Of a stretch of DNA of 64,000 nucleotides, positions 36,765-48,888 are shown piece by piece. The translations under genes were made by a program, and so were the position numbers. Below the pieces are notes generated by a model that was not told the origin of the DNA, ran no database searches, and saw only the letters and a program-made list of their open reading frames with translations. The stretch covers positions 141,853,927 to 141,917,926 of the forward strand of contig JALGPY010000002.1 in assembly GCA_023055425.1 (NCBI GenBank), given 5' to 3'. The stretch comes from Linanthus parryae (taxonomy: Eukaryota; Streptophyta; Magnoliopsida; Ericales; Polemoniaceae). How positions within the stretch are numbered: the stretch's first letter is position 1; every line of letters begins with the position of its first letter.

Positions 36765-37111
36765 CCCGCCAAATCTCTTTCTTTTTCAGAAGAGCTCCTT
36801 CTCAAAGGTCATGAGCGCTATCGCGAATTCTTCTGCTGGTGTCTAAGGGGTTCCCTTCCTGCTCTTGCTGAGTATGTTCCTGAGCTTACTCCAATATATG
36901 AAAGGATCACGGTCGACGTTGATCCAACTCATGTTTCTCCTCAGTTTGGTTTTGATGCAGTGGCGCCTTCCATTTGGCCCAAGTCGATCGTAAGAGGCTG
37001 CTACAAACGACTGCTGTCCGGCGAGTACCAAACGATCTTTTGGAGCAACTTGCCCTTCGTTCAACCTTCAGGTAGCCGTGAGGGTCGCCTCTCCAGAAAC
37101 TGGATTGCTTA

Positions 37112-37639
37112 CTGAATGGAAGCCTACACCTCAGGGTTTCTGGAAACAAATCTTACCCCCACGACAACATATCATCTACGCTTGGAGAAATCATTATACT
37201 TAACATTTCATTGTTACGTAATAAGCAATTTTTCTTCATTTTATTTCTTTTTTTCTTTTTCTAACTTTTCTTCCTTTTTTAGGAACATTAACAGCTTGTT
37301 TTTTGTAGATTCATTTATCTTTCACTTTCGCAAATATAAGTCTACATTCAAATTATTATAGATGCAAGTTGTTCTTCCATCCAATGTTTATTTTATATTA
37401 TTTGTGGATGCAATTATGTGTTAGTTATCTTTCATCAATATATATTATTTTTTGACTATAATTTAGTTAATTTAGTTATCTTTCATGTATTTTTTTGTCT
37501 ATTTGCTATTATATTCACTATTTATGTATAAAAAAATAATAAATATATATTATTTAATAAACGTGCGATTGAACCGGTCCGACCACCGGTCTGACCATGA
37601 ACAGGTGCCTCACAGGTTCTATGGCCGGTCCGGTTTTTA
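37112..37639. other. unassigned AT-rich sequence
   Basis: Mostly AT- and T-rich with no coding frame. At 37570-37640 two inverted GAACCGGTCCGACC / GGCCGGTCCGGTTT phrases could be the end of a small inverted-repeat transposon or the outer part of H's LTR. I cannot decide. Confidence 0.4.
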
Positions 37640-37918
37640 AAAATTTGCTTTATATAGTGCTAGAAATTCCCCAAGGCTGATTTGGAAACAAACTTGTTAT
37701 CCTAAATAATCCACCGTCGCCTTTGACTTCCTATTCAACTCAGCACTTATTTGTTTCTAGCCGCCTTTGACTTTCAAGGCATATTCAACAAATCTCCACC
37801 TTTCCTTGAATTCTCTCATCAACAACGTTTGCTCATCTTCTCGTAAACAAATCTATCTCTTCTCCGCACCCAATGTCTCTCGTCAAAGAGACTCATTGGA
37901 CGCCCACCGAGTCCGACA
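37640..37918 (-). repeat. part of the 3' LTR of copia element H
   Basis: On the minus strand an LTR-like start TGTCGGACTCGG follows a purine tract (TTAGGGGGGCA, 37919-37930). A TATA box CACTATATAAAGC lies at about 37648-37660. The outer end of the LTR is not defined. Confidence 0.6.
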
Positions 37919-37934
37919 TGCCCCCCTAAGGACC

Positions 37935-38165
37935 TCACCGACTCATGATGTCGAGCAATTCTGGACAATGCTGGAACTTACTCTCTGGAAATGGATTTGT
38001 AAACATATTCGCGGGGTTATCTGATGTCCCCACCTTCATTACCTTGATCATGCCGTCGTTTCTCAGAAAATGATACTCGACGTCGATGAGCTCAGTCCTT
38101 TTATGATGAACCTGGTCCTTAGTCAAGAAAATCGCACTCAAGCTATCACAATTGACTATCGCCTG
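37935..38165 (-). pseudogene. copia element H, RNase H C-terminal part
   Basis: The minus frame reads AIVNCDSLSAIFLTK, then KRTELIDVEYHFLR and DNPANMFTNPFP, the final third of a copia RNase H. It is separated from its N-terminal part at 58204-58785 by gypsy D. Both flanks meet in the same frame at one copy of the GCCTG target duplication. Confidence 0.85.
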
Positions 38166-41100
38166 TGCAACAACCCCCTTATCTGGCTCGGACAAGACCG
38201 GGAGGGCGATGCTAAAGTAATGGTGGAAATCAAAAGCATGACATCCCAACTTAATTATTTATTATATAATATTACACACATCCAAAAAGTCTTTAGTTAT
38301 TACATAAGCGTTTTCAAAACTACTACATAATAGTGAGCAAGCCAGCTACATCACTACTCGTGTTGATAACCGTCTACGTGAGTCCCGTACCTTGCTATGC
38401 CATAGTCTTCAGCTCCTATGCCTGCGGTGGGAAGGAAACAGGAACCGCAGTTTTCAAAGTCAGCACGTAAATACTGAGTAAGTAACACCCAAGCTCGTAA
38501 AACAGAAGATAAGGCATGCTTACTTTTTCATAGCAGTAACAAAGAGGAAAATTATAAAACAGTAAAGTAGGACTTAAAATTAAACTTCTCTTTATTTTAA
38601 ACTTTCTTTCTCAACTTTCAAACGGAGAAACTAGTCCCAATCTCTTTCTTCTCTTCTTTTATAAATAACCAAATATCAGGGAGACTGTATTATTAACTTT
38701 GTTGACAAGGAGATGATCTACTAACTCTATGCATCCAAGACCTTAAGTGCAAGCACCCCCCTAAGACTCCTCGCGGCCAGAGAGGTGAGTACATGGAGCG
38801 ACCCGGCTGGTTGCGACCGGGTTAAAATAAACGGGTCGAGTGGCAGCAGCCAACACGACCAATCTAATCAAGGAAAATATAACGATCCCCGTACAACTCT
38901 TTCCACTTTACGTTAATTACGAATTATTATTATTCGTGTGACAACATCAAATAAGCAACTTCTTTAAAATGTAAGAAACTTCAAATAAACAAGTAAATGA
39001 ATACACACTAAATAAAAATGCATTTTGAGACAAATATTAAAAGACATATTAAGGCACGAAAGAAGCTAGGCTCAACGCTTGGCATGTTACTTACCTTATT
39101 AGTAGCAATAGCACGTTCTAGTAGTGGCTCGGGCCTACAAAATCGTCACCTACAAACCGTATTTTCTAAGTCAACAAATAGTCAAATAAAATACTACACG
39201 TCCTAATAAGTATTCCCTTTATATCTACCCAAACCCCACCAGTTGAATTTTTACCTAACGGTTTATTCCGTTAAAACAACGTGACTATTTTTAAGCGATT
39301 ATTATTGTTATTATTATTATTATTCTTATTATTATTGTTATTATTATTATTATTATTATTATTGTTACTTTTATTATTATGAGCTATAAGTGGTTAATTA
39401 GAGAAATTATTTTCTATAAAAGACTTGATATAATAACAAAACAGAACTAGTTTATGAAAAAGAAATATTATTATTGCTATAACGTTTAAAAAATGTTTAA
39501 AACAATTTAATTTAAAGAGAACTTTTCCTATATATTCATCACAACACAACGACGTTTACAACCTAGCAAAATATCCAACTTACAAGTATTACACGTCCAA
39601 GTTATTAGCTAAGCGATTTAACAATACTTATTTAAAGTTTTAACTAAGAATATTTCTTGTTTAATTTTTAACGAACATACAACATGTTATTTCAATACCC
39701 GAATTACTTTCCCGGAACGAGGATGAAAACTATTATTTCTAGAAATTATTTTTAATCCAAATTCATTATTTTTATTTTTAACGAAAAGTGTGAAGTTGAA
39801 GTAAAAGACATATAAACCCCTAAGATATATTAAAAGTCAACAAACACCCCAACTAGTCACAAAACGGTTAGGTTAAAACACTCTAGTCACCTTCTAGTTT
39901 TTGAAAGTACACAAAGCACCCCCTATATTATGTTATAACAGTTTATGTAAACTACACTTTTACCCCCTATAACAACAACTTCGATTTCATCAATCTAACT
40001 AGGATTTAAGCTATCAAGTTTTAATTTGACTATGTATAACAACTAATCAGAGATTTTAGAACATACCTAGGCCAAAAATGGCCGGAAACAGTCAAGAAAT
40101 GGGTCGGGTCGGAGTTCGACGTCGGAGTGGCCGGAGTTGATCTTCGTGGCGTCTTTAATGGCTTTCCTAGCTTGGTTTGAGCTCTCCAAAGAGTTGTTCG
40201 GGGCCCTAGGATCCTGCTGGAAGAAATGGAAGAGAGAGAGAGCTGTGGCGGAGCTTGACCAAATCGGGTCGCCGGAAACAATGGAGGTCCGGCCGGAGGT
40301 GGGTCAGCCGGTGCTGCTGCTCCTTCTAGCTGCTCTTGGCCTCTATTTTGGAAAGAGGGTGAAGTGCAGAGAGGGAGAAATAGAGAAAGAGAGATAGACA
40401 AAAATGAGCAGTGGGTTTGCTCGGGTCTTTCTCGCCGGAGCTCGGCGGTGGTAGCGGTGGTTATGGCTGCTGCAACTTTCTCTCTGCTGCTACCGTCGTC
40501 GTTTTCAAGAAACAGAGAGTGAGAGAGAAAGATAACTGGGCAGAGAGTTGAGAAGGCAGTGGGTTCTCGTCGATGACTCCGTGGTGGTTTCCGACGGTAG
40601 TGGTGGTGGTAGTGGCCTGGGGCCGCTGCCACTTGTTGTTGCTGCCGATTTCAGAGAAAAGAGAGACAGGGAGGGAGAGAGAGAGAGCTGGAAAGAGAGT
40701 GGAGGAGTGCTGGGTTTATTTTGCAGAGAGTTGAAAGTGGTGGTGGTGTTGAAGATGACGATGGTGATGAGGGAGGTGGTGGTTGTGAGGGCGGCTGTGG
40801 TGTGTGAGGGAGGTGGAGGGTGGCTTTTATAGCTAGGGTTACTTGGGGACCAAGCACAAAGGTCGTGAGGTGGAGGCGGTGAGAACCCTCCCGAAGGAGT
40901 TGAGGGCGGTGATGAGTTTGCCGTGAAGGAAGCGTAGGGAAGAAGGAGATGAACCTCCTGGAAAAAAAACAATTCAAATAAACTAATATTTGTTGGCAAT
41001 AATTGGGTGTGGGTGGAGTACTATTTTGTTGGGTGATTGGGTGTGACAATTGCACGAGGCATCGCGGTGGTCGGACACGCGTTAAAACTATTTGTTACTA

Positions 41101-41268
41101 AAATTTACGAAACGATCACTTTTTAACTCGCGGGTGCTAATCTATTATTTTTTTCTAAAATCTTTCACAAATAATACTTAATAATTTACCCAAATATTAT
41201 TTTGTAAATAAAATCTTTATTAGGCTTCTAAATGACTGTTTTACCCCTACCAATTAAACGGTGTATCA
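38166..41268 (-). repeat. 3' LTR of gypsy element D
   Basis: 3103 bp from TGCAACAACCCC to GTGTATCA on the + strand. It includes an ATT microsatellite at about 39298-39380 and a G/A-rich promoter region at about 40080-40840 with TATA box TATAAAAGCC (minus) near 40826-40838. Long frames over 40030-41050 come from this low-complexity C/T-rich leader and are not genes. Confidence 0.9.
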
Positions 41269-41545
41269 AGCGTCATTAAATCAAGCGTCTAATCATGATA
41301 TTCAGATCATCTAACAAACAACTATCTAACAGAATTAATATCACATGGCTGGCAAGTAATTTCAAATCATAGCAAGTAATCATTTTACGATATACGCAAT
41401 GCAACAAACACGTAACCTCAAATAAGATTGTAGTCACATCTATCTAATTAAGTGGTCATAGTCTCATTTGGGTTCTAAGTCTCAAGGTAAAACATATCTC
41501 AAAGGTACTTAAGACGTGAAAATAGTAGACTAAGACGTAATAGTA
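41269..41545 (-). other. 3' untranslated region of element D
   Basis: About 300 bp between the LTR edge and the pol stop. The purine tract AAGGGGGAGAGGA (minus, 41565-41577) lies at the pol end of this interval, overlapping the last codons, not at the LTR edge, which is unusual. Confidence 0.55.
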
Positions 41546-44500
41546 TCAAACAGAGGGTTGCATCCTCTCCCCCTTAGAGAGTGACGCCCCCGGAACTCCA
41601 CATACCTCATTAAATAAGTGCGGGTACTTTTTCCTCATCTCTTCTTCAGCCTCCCAAGTTGCTTCTTCTCTTTGGTGGTTGGTCCAAAGGAATTTGACCA
41701 GTTTGACGCTCTTGGTTCTCGTATCCCTTGTCTTCGTGTCCAGTATCTTGACAGGTTGTTCCTTGTAGGTCAGCGATGGGTCGAAATCCAATGGTTCCGG
41801 ATCCAACACATGGGACGGGTCTAGTACATACTTCTTCAGCTGGGATACGTGAAAGACATTGTGTACTCGCCCCAAGTTCGATGGTAAATCCAATCGATAC
41901 GCAACTTCCCCTATTTTCTCAATAACATCGTATGGACCGATAAATTTAGGGATCAATTTTCCTTTCAAGTTAAACCTTGTTACCCCCTTAGTAGGTGAGA
42001 CTCGCAGGAATGCTTTCTCTCCCACTTGGAATTCCAGTGGCCTTCTCTTTTGATCCGCATATGATTTCTGCCTGTCTTGAGCTGCTTTCATTCTCTGCTG
42101 GATGAGTCGTACTTGGTCTGTCATGTCTTCGATCATTTGTGGGCCAATGACCACCGTCTCGCTGATGTCACTCCAACACAGTGGCGACCGACACTTCCTT
42201 CCATACAGGGTTTCGTACGGTGCCATCCTGATGCTAGCTTGATAGCTGTTGTTGTAGGAGAACTCTATTAACAGCAGTTTATCGACCCATGAACCTTGGA
42301 AGTCCATAACACAGGCTCTTAACATATCTTTCAGCGTCTGTATAGTTCTCTATGTCTGACCGTCTGTGGCTGGGTGGAAAGATGTACTGAATTTCAGCTG
42401 AGTTCCCAGTGCTTCTTGAAGAGATTTCCAGAAGTGCGAAAGAAAGTTAGGGTCTCTGTCCGATATTATCGAGCTCGGAACCCCATGATATCTCACGATG
42501 TTTCTGAGGTACGCATCTACCCTTTGCTCCATGTTCCACGTGTCCTTCATTGGAATAAATCGCGCGGTCTTGGTTAGTCTGCCTACGGATACCCATATTT
42601 GGTTGAGTCCATTTATCTATGTAGGCAAAGCTGTGACGAAATCCATTGATATGGAGTCCCACTTCCAGACTAGAACATCCAACGGTTGGAGTAGACCTCC
42701 CATCCTCTTGTGCTCGAACTTCACTTTCTGGCATGTTAGGCATCTAGCCACGAAATCGGCTACTTCCTTATTCATATTGGGCCACCAGAATGTCTTCTTC
42801 AGGTCCTTGTAAAGTTTATCGCCTCCAGGGTGAACTAAGTATGGAGTGTTGTGTGCCTCCTGCATCAGCTTCTCCTTAATCTCCGAACATTTTTGTGGCA
42901 CGCACCATCTTCATTTGTAGAGAATGCTCCTATCTTCGTGAATCTGGAACTCCTTGGCCTCTCCTGCTGCAATCTTCTTCTTGATCCTCTCGAGCTTCAC
43001 ATCCCCTGCTTGATTGCTTCATACTTCTTCGAAGAAGTCTGGTACTGCCGTCAGGCTTCAGAGCAGCTTCTGTACCGTTCCTTGTTCCACCACTTCGATG
43101 TTAAGCTTCCTGAACTCGTGGCATAACCAGTCTGAAAAGACTACCATACCGTTCACTGCATGGCTCGATTTACGAATTAGTGCGTCGGCGACTACATTAT
43201 CCTTCCCTTCGTGGTACTGGATGCGTAGATCGTAATCCTTGATAATCTCCACCCATCTACGTTGCCTGTAGTTTAGTTCCTTCTGTGTGAAGATATACTT
43301 CAGGCTGCGATGATCCGTGTAGAACTTGCAAACTTTCCCGTAGAGATTATGCCTCCATATCTTCAGCGCGAAGACTACTGCTGCCAACTCCGAGTCATGC
43401 ATGACATAGTTCTCCTCGTGTGGTTTCAGCTGCCTTGACGCGTAAGCCATCACCCTTCGGTCTTGCATCAGCACACAGCCAAGCCATTTCTTCGACGCAT
43501 CACTATATACTTCGAACTCGCCAGAGTCATTTGGCAAGGCTAGTACTGGTGCCGTAGTCAGCTTCTCCTTGAGAGTCTGAAACGCCTCTTCACAGCTGTC
43601 GTCCCAATGATACTTTACCGCCTCCTTTGTCAACGTAGTCAGTGGCCTGGCAATCTTTGAAAAATCCTTCACGAAACGCCTGTAGTAACCGGCTAAACCA
43701 AGGAAACTTCAAATTTCGGACACGTTCTTCGGCGTAGGCCAATCCTTAACCAGTGAGATCTTCGCTGGGTCTATGGATATTCCTTCATTGGAGATGATGT
43801 GGCCTAGAAACGGCACACGGTCCAACCAGAAATCACACTTCGAAAGCTTGGCGTATAGTCGTTCTTGTCTCAAGGTCTGCAATACTTCTCGGAGATGTTC
43901 CTCGTGATCCTCTTCATTCTTCGAGTACACCAGGATGTCATCGATGAAGACGACCACGAACCGGTCTAGAAACGGCTTCATTACTCGGTTCATCAAGTCC
44001 ATGAACACGGCAGGAGCGTTGGTCAAACCGAACGGCATAACCGTGAACTCGTAGTGACCGTACCTTGTGCTGAAGGCCGTCTTTGGAATATCTTTCTCGG
44101 CTACCCGGAGTTGATGATAACCAGATCTCAGGTCGATTTTGGAGAAGACACTGTCTCCTTGTAGCTAATCGAATAAATCGTCAATCCGGGGTAGCGGATA
44201 CTTGTTCTTGATTGTGGCACTATTTAGCTCCCGGTAATCGATGCATAATCACAAGATTCCGTCCTTCTTCCTGACGAACAACACTGGTGCTCCCCAGGGT
44301 GACACACTAGGTCGTATGTACCCCTTCTTCAAAAGTTCTTGTATCTGCTCCTTCATCTCCTTCAATTCCATAGGTGCCATCCGATACGGTGCCTTGCAGA
44401 TGGGTGCAGTCCCATGTGCCAAGTCTAGAGTAAACTCCACTTCTCGTTGAGGTGGCATTCCGGGAATCTCGTCAGGGAATACATCAGGAAATTCCCTCAC

Positions 44501-45388
44501 GACAGGTATCTCATCCAGCACCTTTTCCTTCTTGGTTACGTCTTGGACATAACACAAGTAGGCAGAGTTCCCCTTCTTCACCTGGTTGATTATAGTCAAA
44601 GCAGAAACTAGTCTGATTCGAGGTTCCGTGGTGACACCACGATAGGTGATCTTTTCTCCTTTAGGTCCTTTTAATCGAACCTTCTGATTATAGCAGTCAA
44701 TAACTGCCCGATACTTCCCAAGCCAGTCCATTCCTAGGATCACATCTATGCCTCCAAGGTTAAATTTTATTAGGTTGGCAGGTAAGGTGCAGGTTAGGAT
44801 TTTGAGTTCTACCCCTTCGAATACGGTGTCACAGACAGTTATCTGGCCATTAGGGGTCGCTACTGGGATAGATATACTAGATGAGTTAAGCAAACCTAAT
44901 TTCTCAACAAACGAGGACGATATAAAGGAATAGGATGCACCAGAATCAAATAGTACGAAAGCAGGTTGCTCATAAATAGAGAAAGTACCCATGACAACTC
45001 CATGTGTAGCTTCTGCTTCAGTCTTTGTCAGCACAACAATTCGTCCCAAGTTTTCATTCTGAGCTCCTGCTCCTCCTGCTCCTGCTCCATTGTTGATGTT
45101 CCCGTATCCAGCGTGGTTGTTTCCGATCCTGGGTTGGCCTCCGTTCTGGCCTGCATTGCCTGGGTTGTAGTTCTGCTGCCTGACATATCCATTGCCTCCA
45201 TTTTTTTGGTTGCGGTTCCCATTCTGCTGGTTCCCGAACTGCTGGTTGGGGGCAAAGTTGTTCCCATTCTGCTGGCGATTTCCCTGTAGTTGTTCTGCTG
45301 TGGCCGTCCAAAGTTGCCGCCTTGGTTCATTATCTGTTGCCGGTTGGCGGTAGTCGACATTCATAGGCTCGGTGCCCCCTCTTGCCAC
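41546..45388 (-). pseudogene. pol of gypsy element D (protease to chromodomain)
   Basis: Protease FVLFDSGASYSF (44249-45388) leads into RT. RT continues as [16 protein letters not shown] and [10 protein letters not shown] (43709-44038). RNase H reads [15 protein letters not shown] (43058-43672). Integrase has the HHCC region [11 protein letters not shown]...CLTCQKV (42617-42901), the core motifs MDFVTALP, SDRDPNF and ATDGQT (to 42350), and the GPY motif and chromodomain-like ATWEAEEEMRKKYP (41546-42325). Stops near 44165 and 43709 and frame changes near 43050, 42900, 42600 and 42345 break it. The family makes all replication enzymes as one polyprotein; this copy cannot. Confidence 0.9.
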
Positions 45389-46216
45389 AATTACTGCAGG
45401 TGACTACGTTCCCCGCGCAATCCTCTCCGGGATGGTTTCGTGGGCATTTCTTGCAGTAGTAACGGTGAATTGGCTGAGCTCCAGTGTTCTGGTGATCGCC
45501 ACGATACTGCCCCTGGTTACCTCCTCCATTGTTCGGCTTGGACCTCTGAATGCCCTTAGCGAAGTTGTTGTTGCTTCCTCCTGCTTCTTCTAGCTTACGC
45601 TTCTTGCGTTTCTCTTCCTGGGTGACACGAACCCGCCAGATGTCTGCAGCTCTGTCGTAGGCTTCATGAAGCGAAGAGTAGGTCCTGCTCAGCAGAGACT
45701 CTTGCAGCCTTTCGTGCAATCCACCGATGAATCGGGAAAATTTTGAGTCCTCGTCAGGCACCATGTTCCCCACGAACCGTGTCAATTCAGTAAATTTCCC
45801 GAAATACTCTATCACAGAGTCGTTTCCCTGCTGCAGGTTCTGGAATTCCTGTTCCTTAATCCTCTTCACATGGTGAGGGTAGAAGCGGGCTCTGAGCGCA
45901 GTTTGAAGTGCTTCCCAGTTGAACTTGGGATCGGCCAGCAGTGTTTCTCGTGCATTCCTCCACCAGAGGTTTGCTTCACTTTTTAGGTAGAGAACCGCAC
46001 AGTTGACTTTTCGATCATCGGGACATTCTATCGCCTCAAGAATTTTATCCATTTTCATGATCCAGTCTTCTACCTCGACAGGATCCTCTTTTCCGGTAAA
46101 CTCCATTGGTTTCATTTCGGCTACTTTCTTGGCCCAGTTAGTTCCTGTCTGCCCCCGTTGTTCATCATCTGGGTCATTTGGGTGAAGAATTGCTCCATGG
46201 AAATGTTATCAGCCAT
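45330..46216 (-). pseudogene. gag of gypsy element D
   Basis: The likely start is ATG 46216 (MADNISMEQFF). A frameshift near 46140 separates it from the 261-codon frame 46115-45330. That frame holds the retrotransposon gag core (NLWWRNARETLL, RFYPHHVKRI, GLHERLQESLL), a basic stretch, and two knuckles, CKKCPRNHPGEDC and CSNCGKRGHRAYEC. It overlaps the pol frame by about 60 bp, in another frame. Capsid and RNA-binding functions are inferred from family. Confidence 0.87.
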
Positions 46217-46659
46217 CTGTCCTGGTCAAACTTTCCTATAGTGGTAATGGAATGGTCTATTAGTCACATCCTACGGTATCCTTGGTTAGGGTCGCGGGAA
46301 CTTCAATTATTTCATAATCTCAAAGTTAAAGTATATCTAACACCATCACCACACAAACTATCATGCATAATAAAGGAACTTTGCTATAAATCACATAATG
46401 CTTATGCCTGCAAAAATCATTACTTATCTATGCAATCAAGATAGCACATCTAGCACAAACCAAATTATGTGTTCCATTCTTCTTGTCAACAATATCTCAA
46501 ATGCAACACAGGATGCGGGTGGGTGGGAATAATCAAGACCTAAGCTACCCATAACTCGAACGGCTTATCCAATTTTAAATTAATTTGCCCTATGTCCAAT
46601 TTTAGTTGCCCTACAGGTTTTTAATTCCCTTTTTATGGATCGCTTGCTCTGATATAACC
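46217..46659 (-). other. leader and degraded primer site of element D
   Basis: Next to the LTR, the minus strand reads GGTTATATCAGAGCAAGC (46642-46659). This is the tRNA-Met primer site with a short internal insertion. The rest is non-coding leader. Confidence 0.65.
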
Positions 46660-48888
46660 TGCAACAACCCCCTTATCCGGTTCGGACAAGATCGGGAGGG
46701 CGATGCTAAAGTAATGGCGGAAATCAAAAGCATGACATCCCAACTTATTTATTTATTAAATAATATTAAACATCCAAAAATTCTTTAGTTATTACATAAG
46801 CGTTTCCAAATCTACTACAAAATAGTGAGCTAGCCAGCTACATCACTACTCGTGCTGATAACCGTCTACGTGAGTCCCGTACCTTTCTATGCCATAGTCT
46901 GCAGCTCCTATGCCAGCGGTGGGAAGGAAACAGGAACCGCAGATTTCAAAGTCAGCACGTAAATACTGAGTAAGTAACACCCAAGCTCGTAAAACAGAAG
47001 ATAAGACATGCTTACTTTTTCATAGAAGTAACAAAGAAGAAAATTATAAAACAGTAAAGTATGACTTAAAAGTAAACTTCTCTTTCTTTTAAACTTTCTT
47101 TCTCAACTTTCGGAGAAACTAGTCCCAATCTCTTTCTTCTCTTCTTTTATAACCAAATATCAGGTAAACTGTATTATTAACTTTGTTGACACGGGATGAT
47201 CTACTAACTCTATGCTTCCAAGACCTTAAGTTCCAGCACCCCCCTAAGACTCCTCACGGACAGAGAGGTGAGTACATGGAGCGACCTGACAGGTTGCGAC
47301 CGGGTTAAAATAAACGGGTTGAGTGGCAGCAGCCAACACGACCAATCTAATCAAGGCCAATATAACGATCCCCGTACAACTCTTTCTACTTTATATTAAT
47401 TACGAATTATTATTATTCGTGTGACAACATCAAATAAGCAAATTCTTTAAAATGTAAGAAACTTCAAATAATCAAGAAATGAATAAACAATAAATAAAAA
47501 CGCATTTGAGACAAATATTAAAAGACATATTAAGGCACGAAAGAAGCTAGACTCAACACTTAGCATGTTACTTACCTTATTAGTAGCAATAGCACGTTGT
47601 AGTAGTGGCTCGGGCCTACAAAATCGTCACCTACAAACCGTAATTTCTAAGTCAACAACTAATCAAATAAAATACTACACGTCCTAATAAGTATTCTCCT
47701 TTATATCTACCCAAACCCCAACAGTTGAATTTTTACCTAACGGTTTATTCCGTTAAAACAATGTGCCTATTTTTAAACGATTATTATTGTTATTATTATT
47801 ATTATTATGAGCTATAAGTGGTTAATTAGAGAAATTATTTTCTATAAAAGACTTATAATAACAAAACAGGACTAGTTTATGAAAAAGAAATATTATTATT
47901 ACTATAACGTTCAAACAATATTTAAAACAATTTAATTTAAATAGAACTTTTCCTATATACTCATCACAACACAACGACGTTTACAACCTAGCAATATATT
48001 CAATTTACAAGTATTACAGGTCCAAGTTATTAGCTAAGCGATTTAACAATACTTATATAAATTTTTAACTAAGAATATTTCTTGTTTAATTTTTAACGAA
48101 CATACCGCATGTTATTTCGATACCCGAATTACTTTCTCGGAACGAGGATGAAAACTATTATTTTTAGAAATTATTTTTAATCCAAACTTATTATTTTTAT
48201 TTTTAACGAAAAGTGTGAAGTTTAAGTAAAAGACATATAAACCCCTAAGTTATATTAAAAGTCAACAAACACCCCCAACTAGTCACAAAATGGCTAGGTT
48301 AAAACACTCTAGTCACCTTCTAGTTTCTGAAAGTACACAAAGCACCCCCTGTATTATGTTATAACAATTTATGTAAACTACACTTTTACCCCCCTATAAC
48401 AACTTCAATTTCATTAATCCAACTAGGATTTAAGCTATCAAGTTTCAATTTTGACTATGTATAACAACTAATCAGAGAGTTTAGAACATTCCTAGGCCGA
48501 AAATGGCCGAAAATAGTTAAGAAATGGGTCGGGTCGGAGTTCGACGTCGGAGTCGCCGGAGTTGAGCTTCGTGGCCGGCTTTAATGGCTTTCCTAGCTTG
48601 GTTTGAGCTCTCCAAAGAGTTGGTCGGGGCCCTAGGATCTTGCTGGAAGCAATGGAAGAGAGAGAGCTGTGGCGGAGCTTGACCAAATCGGGTCGCCGGA
48701 AACAATGGAGGCCCGGCCGGAGGTGGGTCAGTCGGTGCTGCTGCTGCTTCTAGCTGCTCTTGGCCTCTGTTTTGGAAAGAGGGTGAAGTGCAGAGAGGGA
48801 GAAAGAGAGAAAGAGAGAGAGACAAAAACGAGTTGTGGGTTTGCTTGGGTCTTCCTCGCCGGAGCTCGGCGGTGGAAGCGGTGGTTGT

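Larger units (their letters stand above)
24789..37111 (-). mobile_element. Tat-like LTR element G, truncated, containing element F
   Basis: The left end is a 611-bp LTR related to the LTRs of F. Beyond it come a purine tract and an antisense plant-mobile-domain-like gene whose protein resembles F's. The gene is split by F at 27411/36765 (TSD CCCGC), resumes, then breaks off at about 37111 in unrelated sequence. The 5' half of the element (primer site, gag-pol remnants, 5' LTR) is missing. The flanking GTAAC at 24784-24788 may be one target-site copy. Confidence 0.8.
26129..37111 (+). pseudogene. plant-mobile-domain-like gene copy of G, split by F
   Basis: Segments 26129-27411 and 36765-37111 together match residues 1 to about 545 of the gene in F. 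The first 295 codons are open (MAKTKGSKPVKEAEE onward). An extra T in a T-run near 27005-27011 and a lost base near 27046 bracket about 12 shifted codons containing a stop, after which the frame is restored (27077-27411). Element F then interrupts it, and it resumes at HERYREFFCWC to NWIAY. The 3' exons are absent. It is a dead second copy. Confidence 0.83.

Noticed and set aside
40030..41055. Several overlapping frames of 130-200 codons on the minus strand, recurring at 57375-58015 and 48492-48825
   Set aside because: Pro/Ser/Thr-rich translations of the C/T-rich promoter and leader part of gypsy D's LTR, open in several frames at once.
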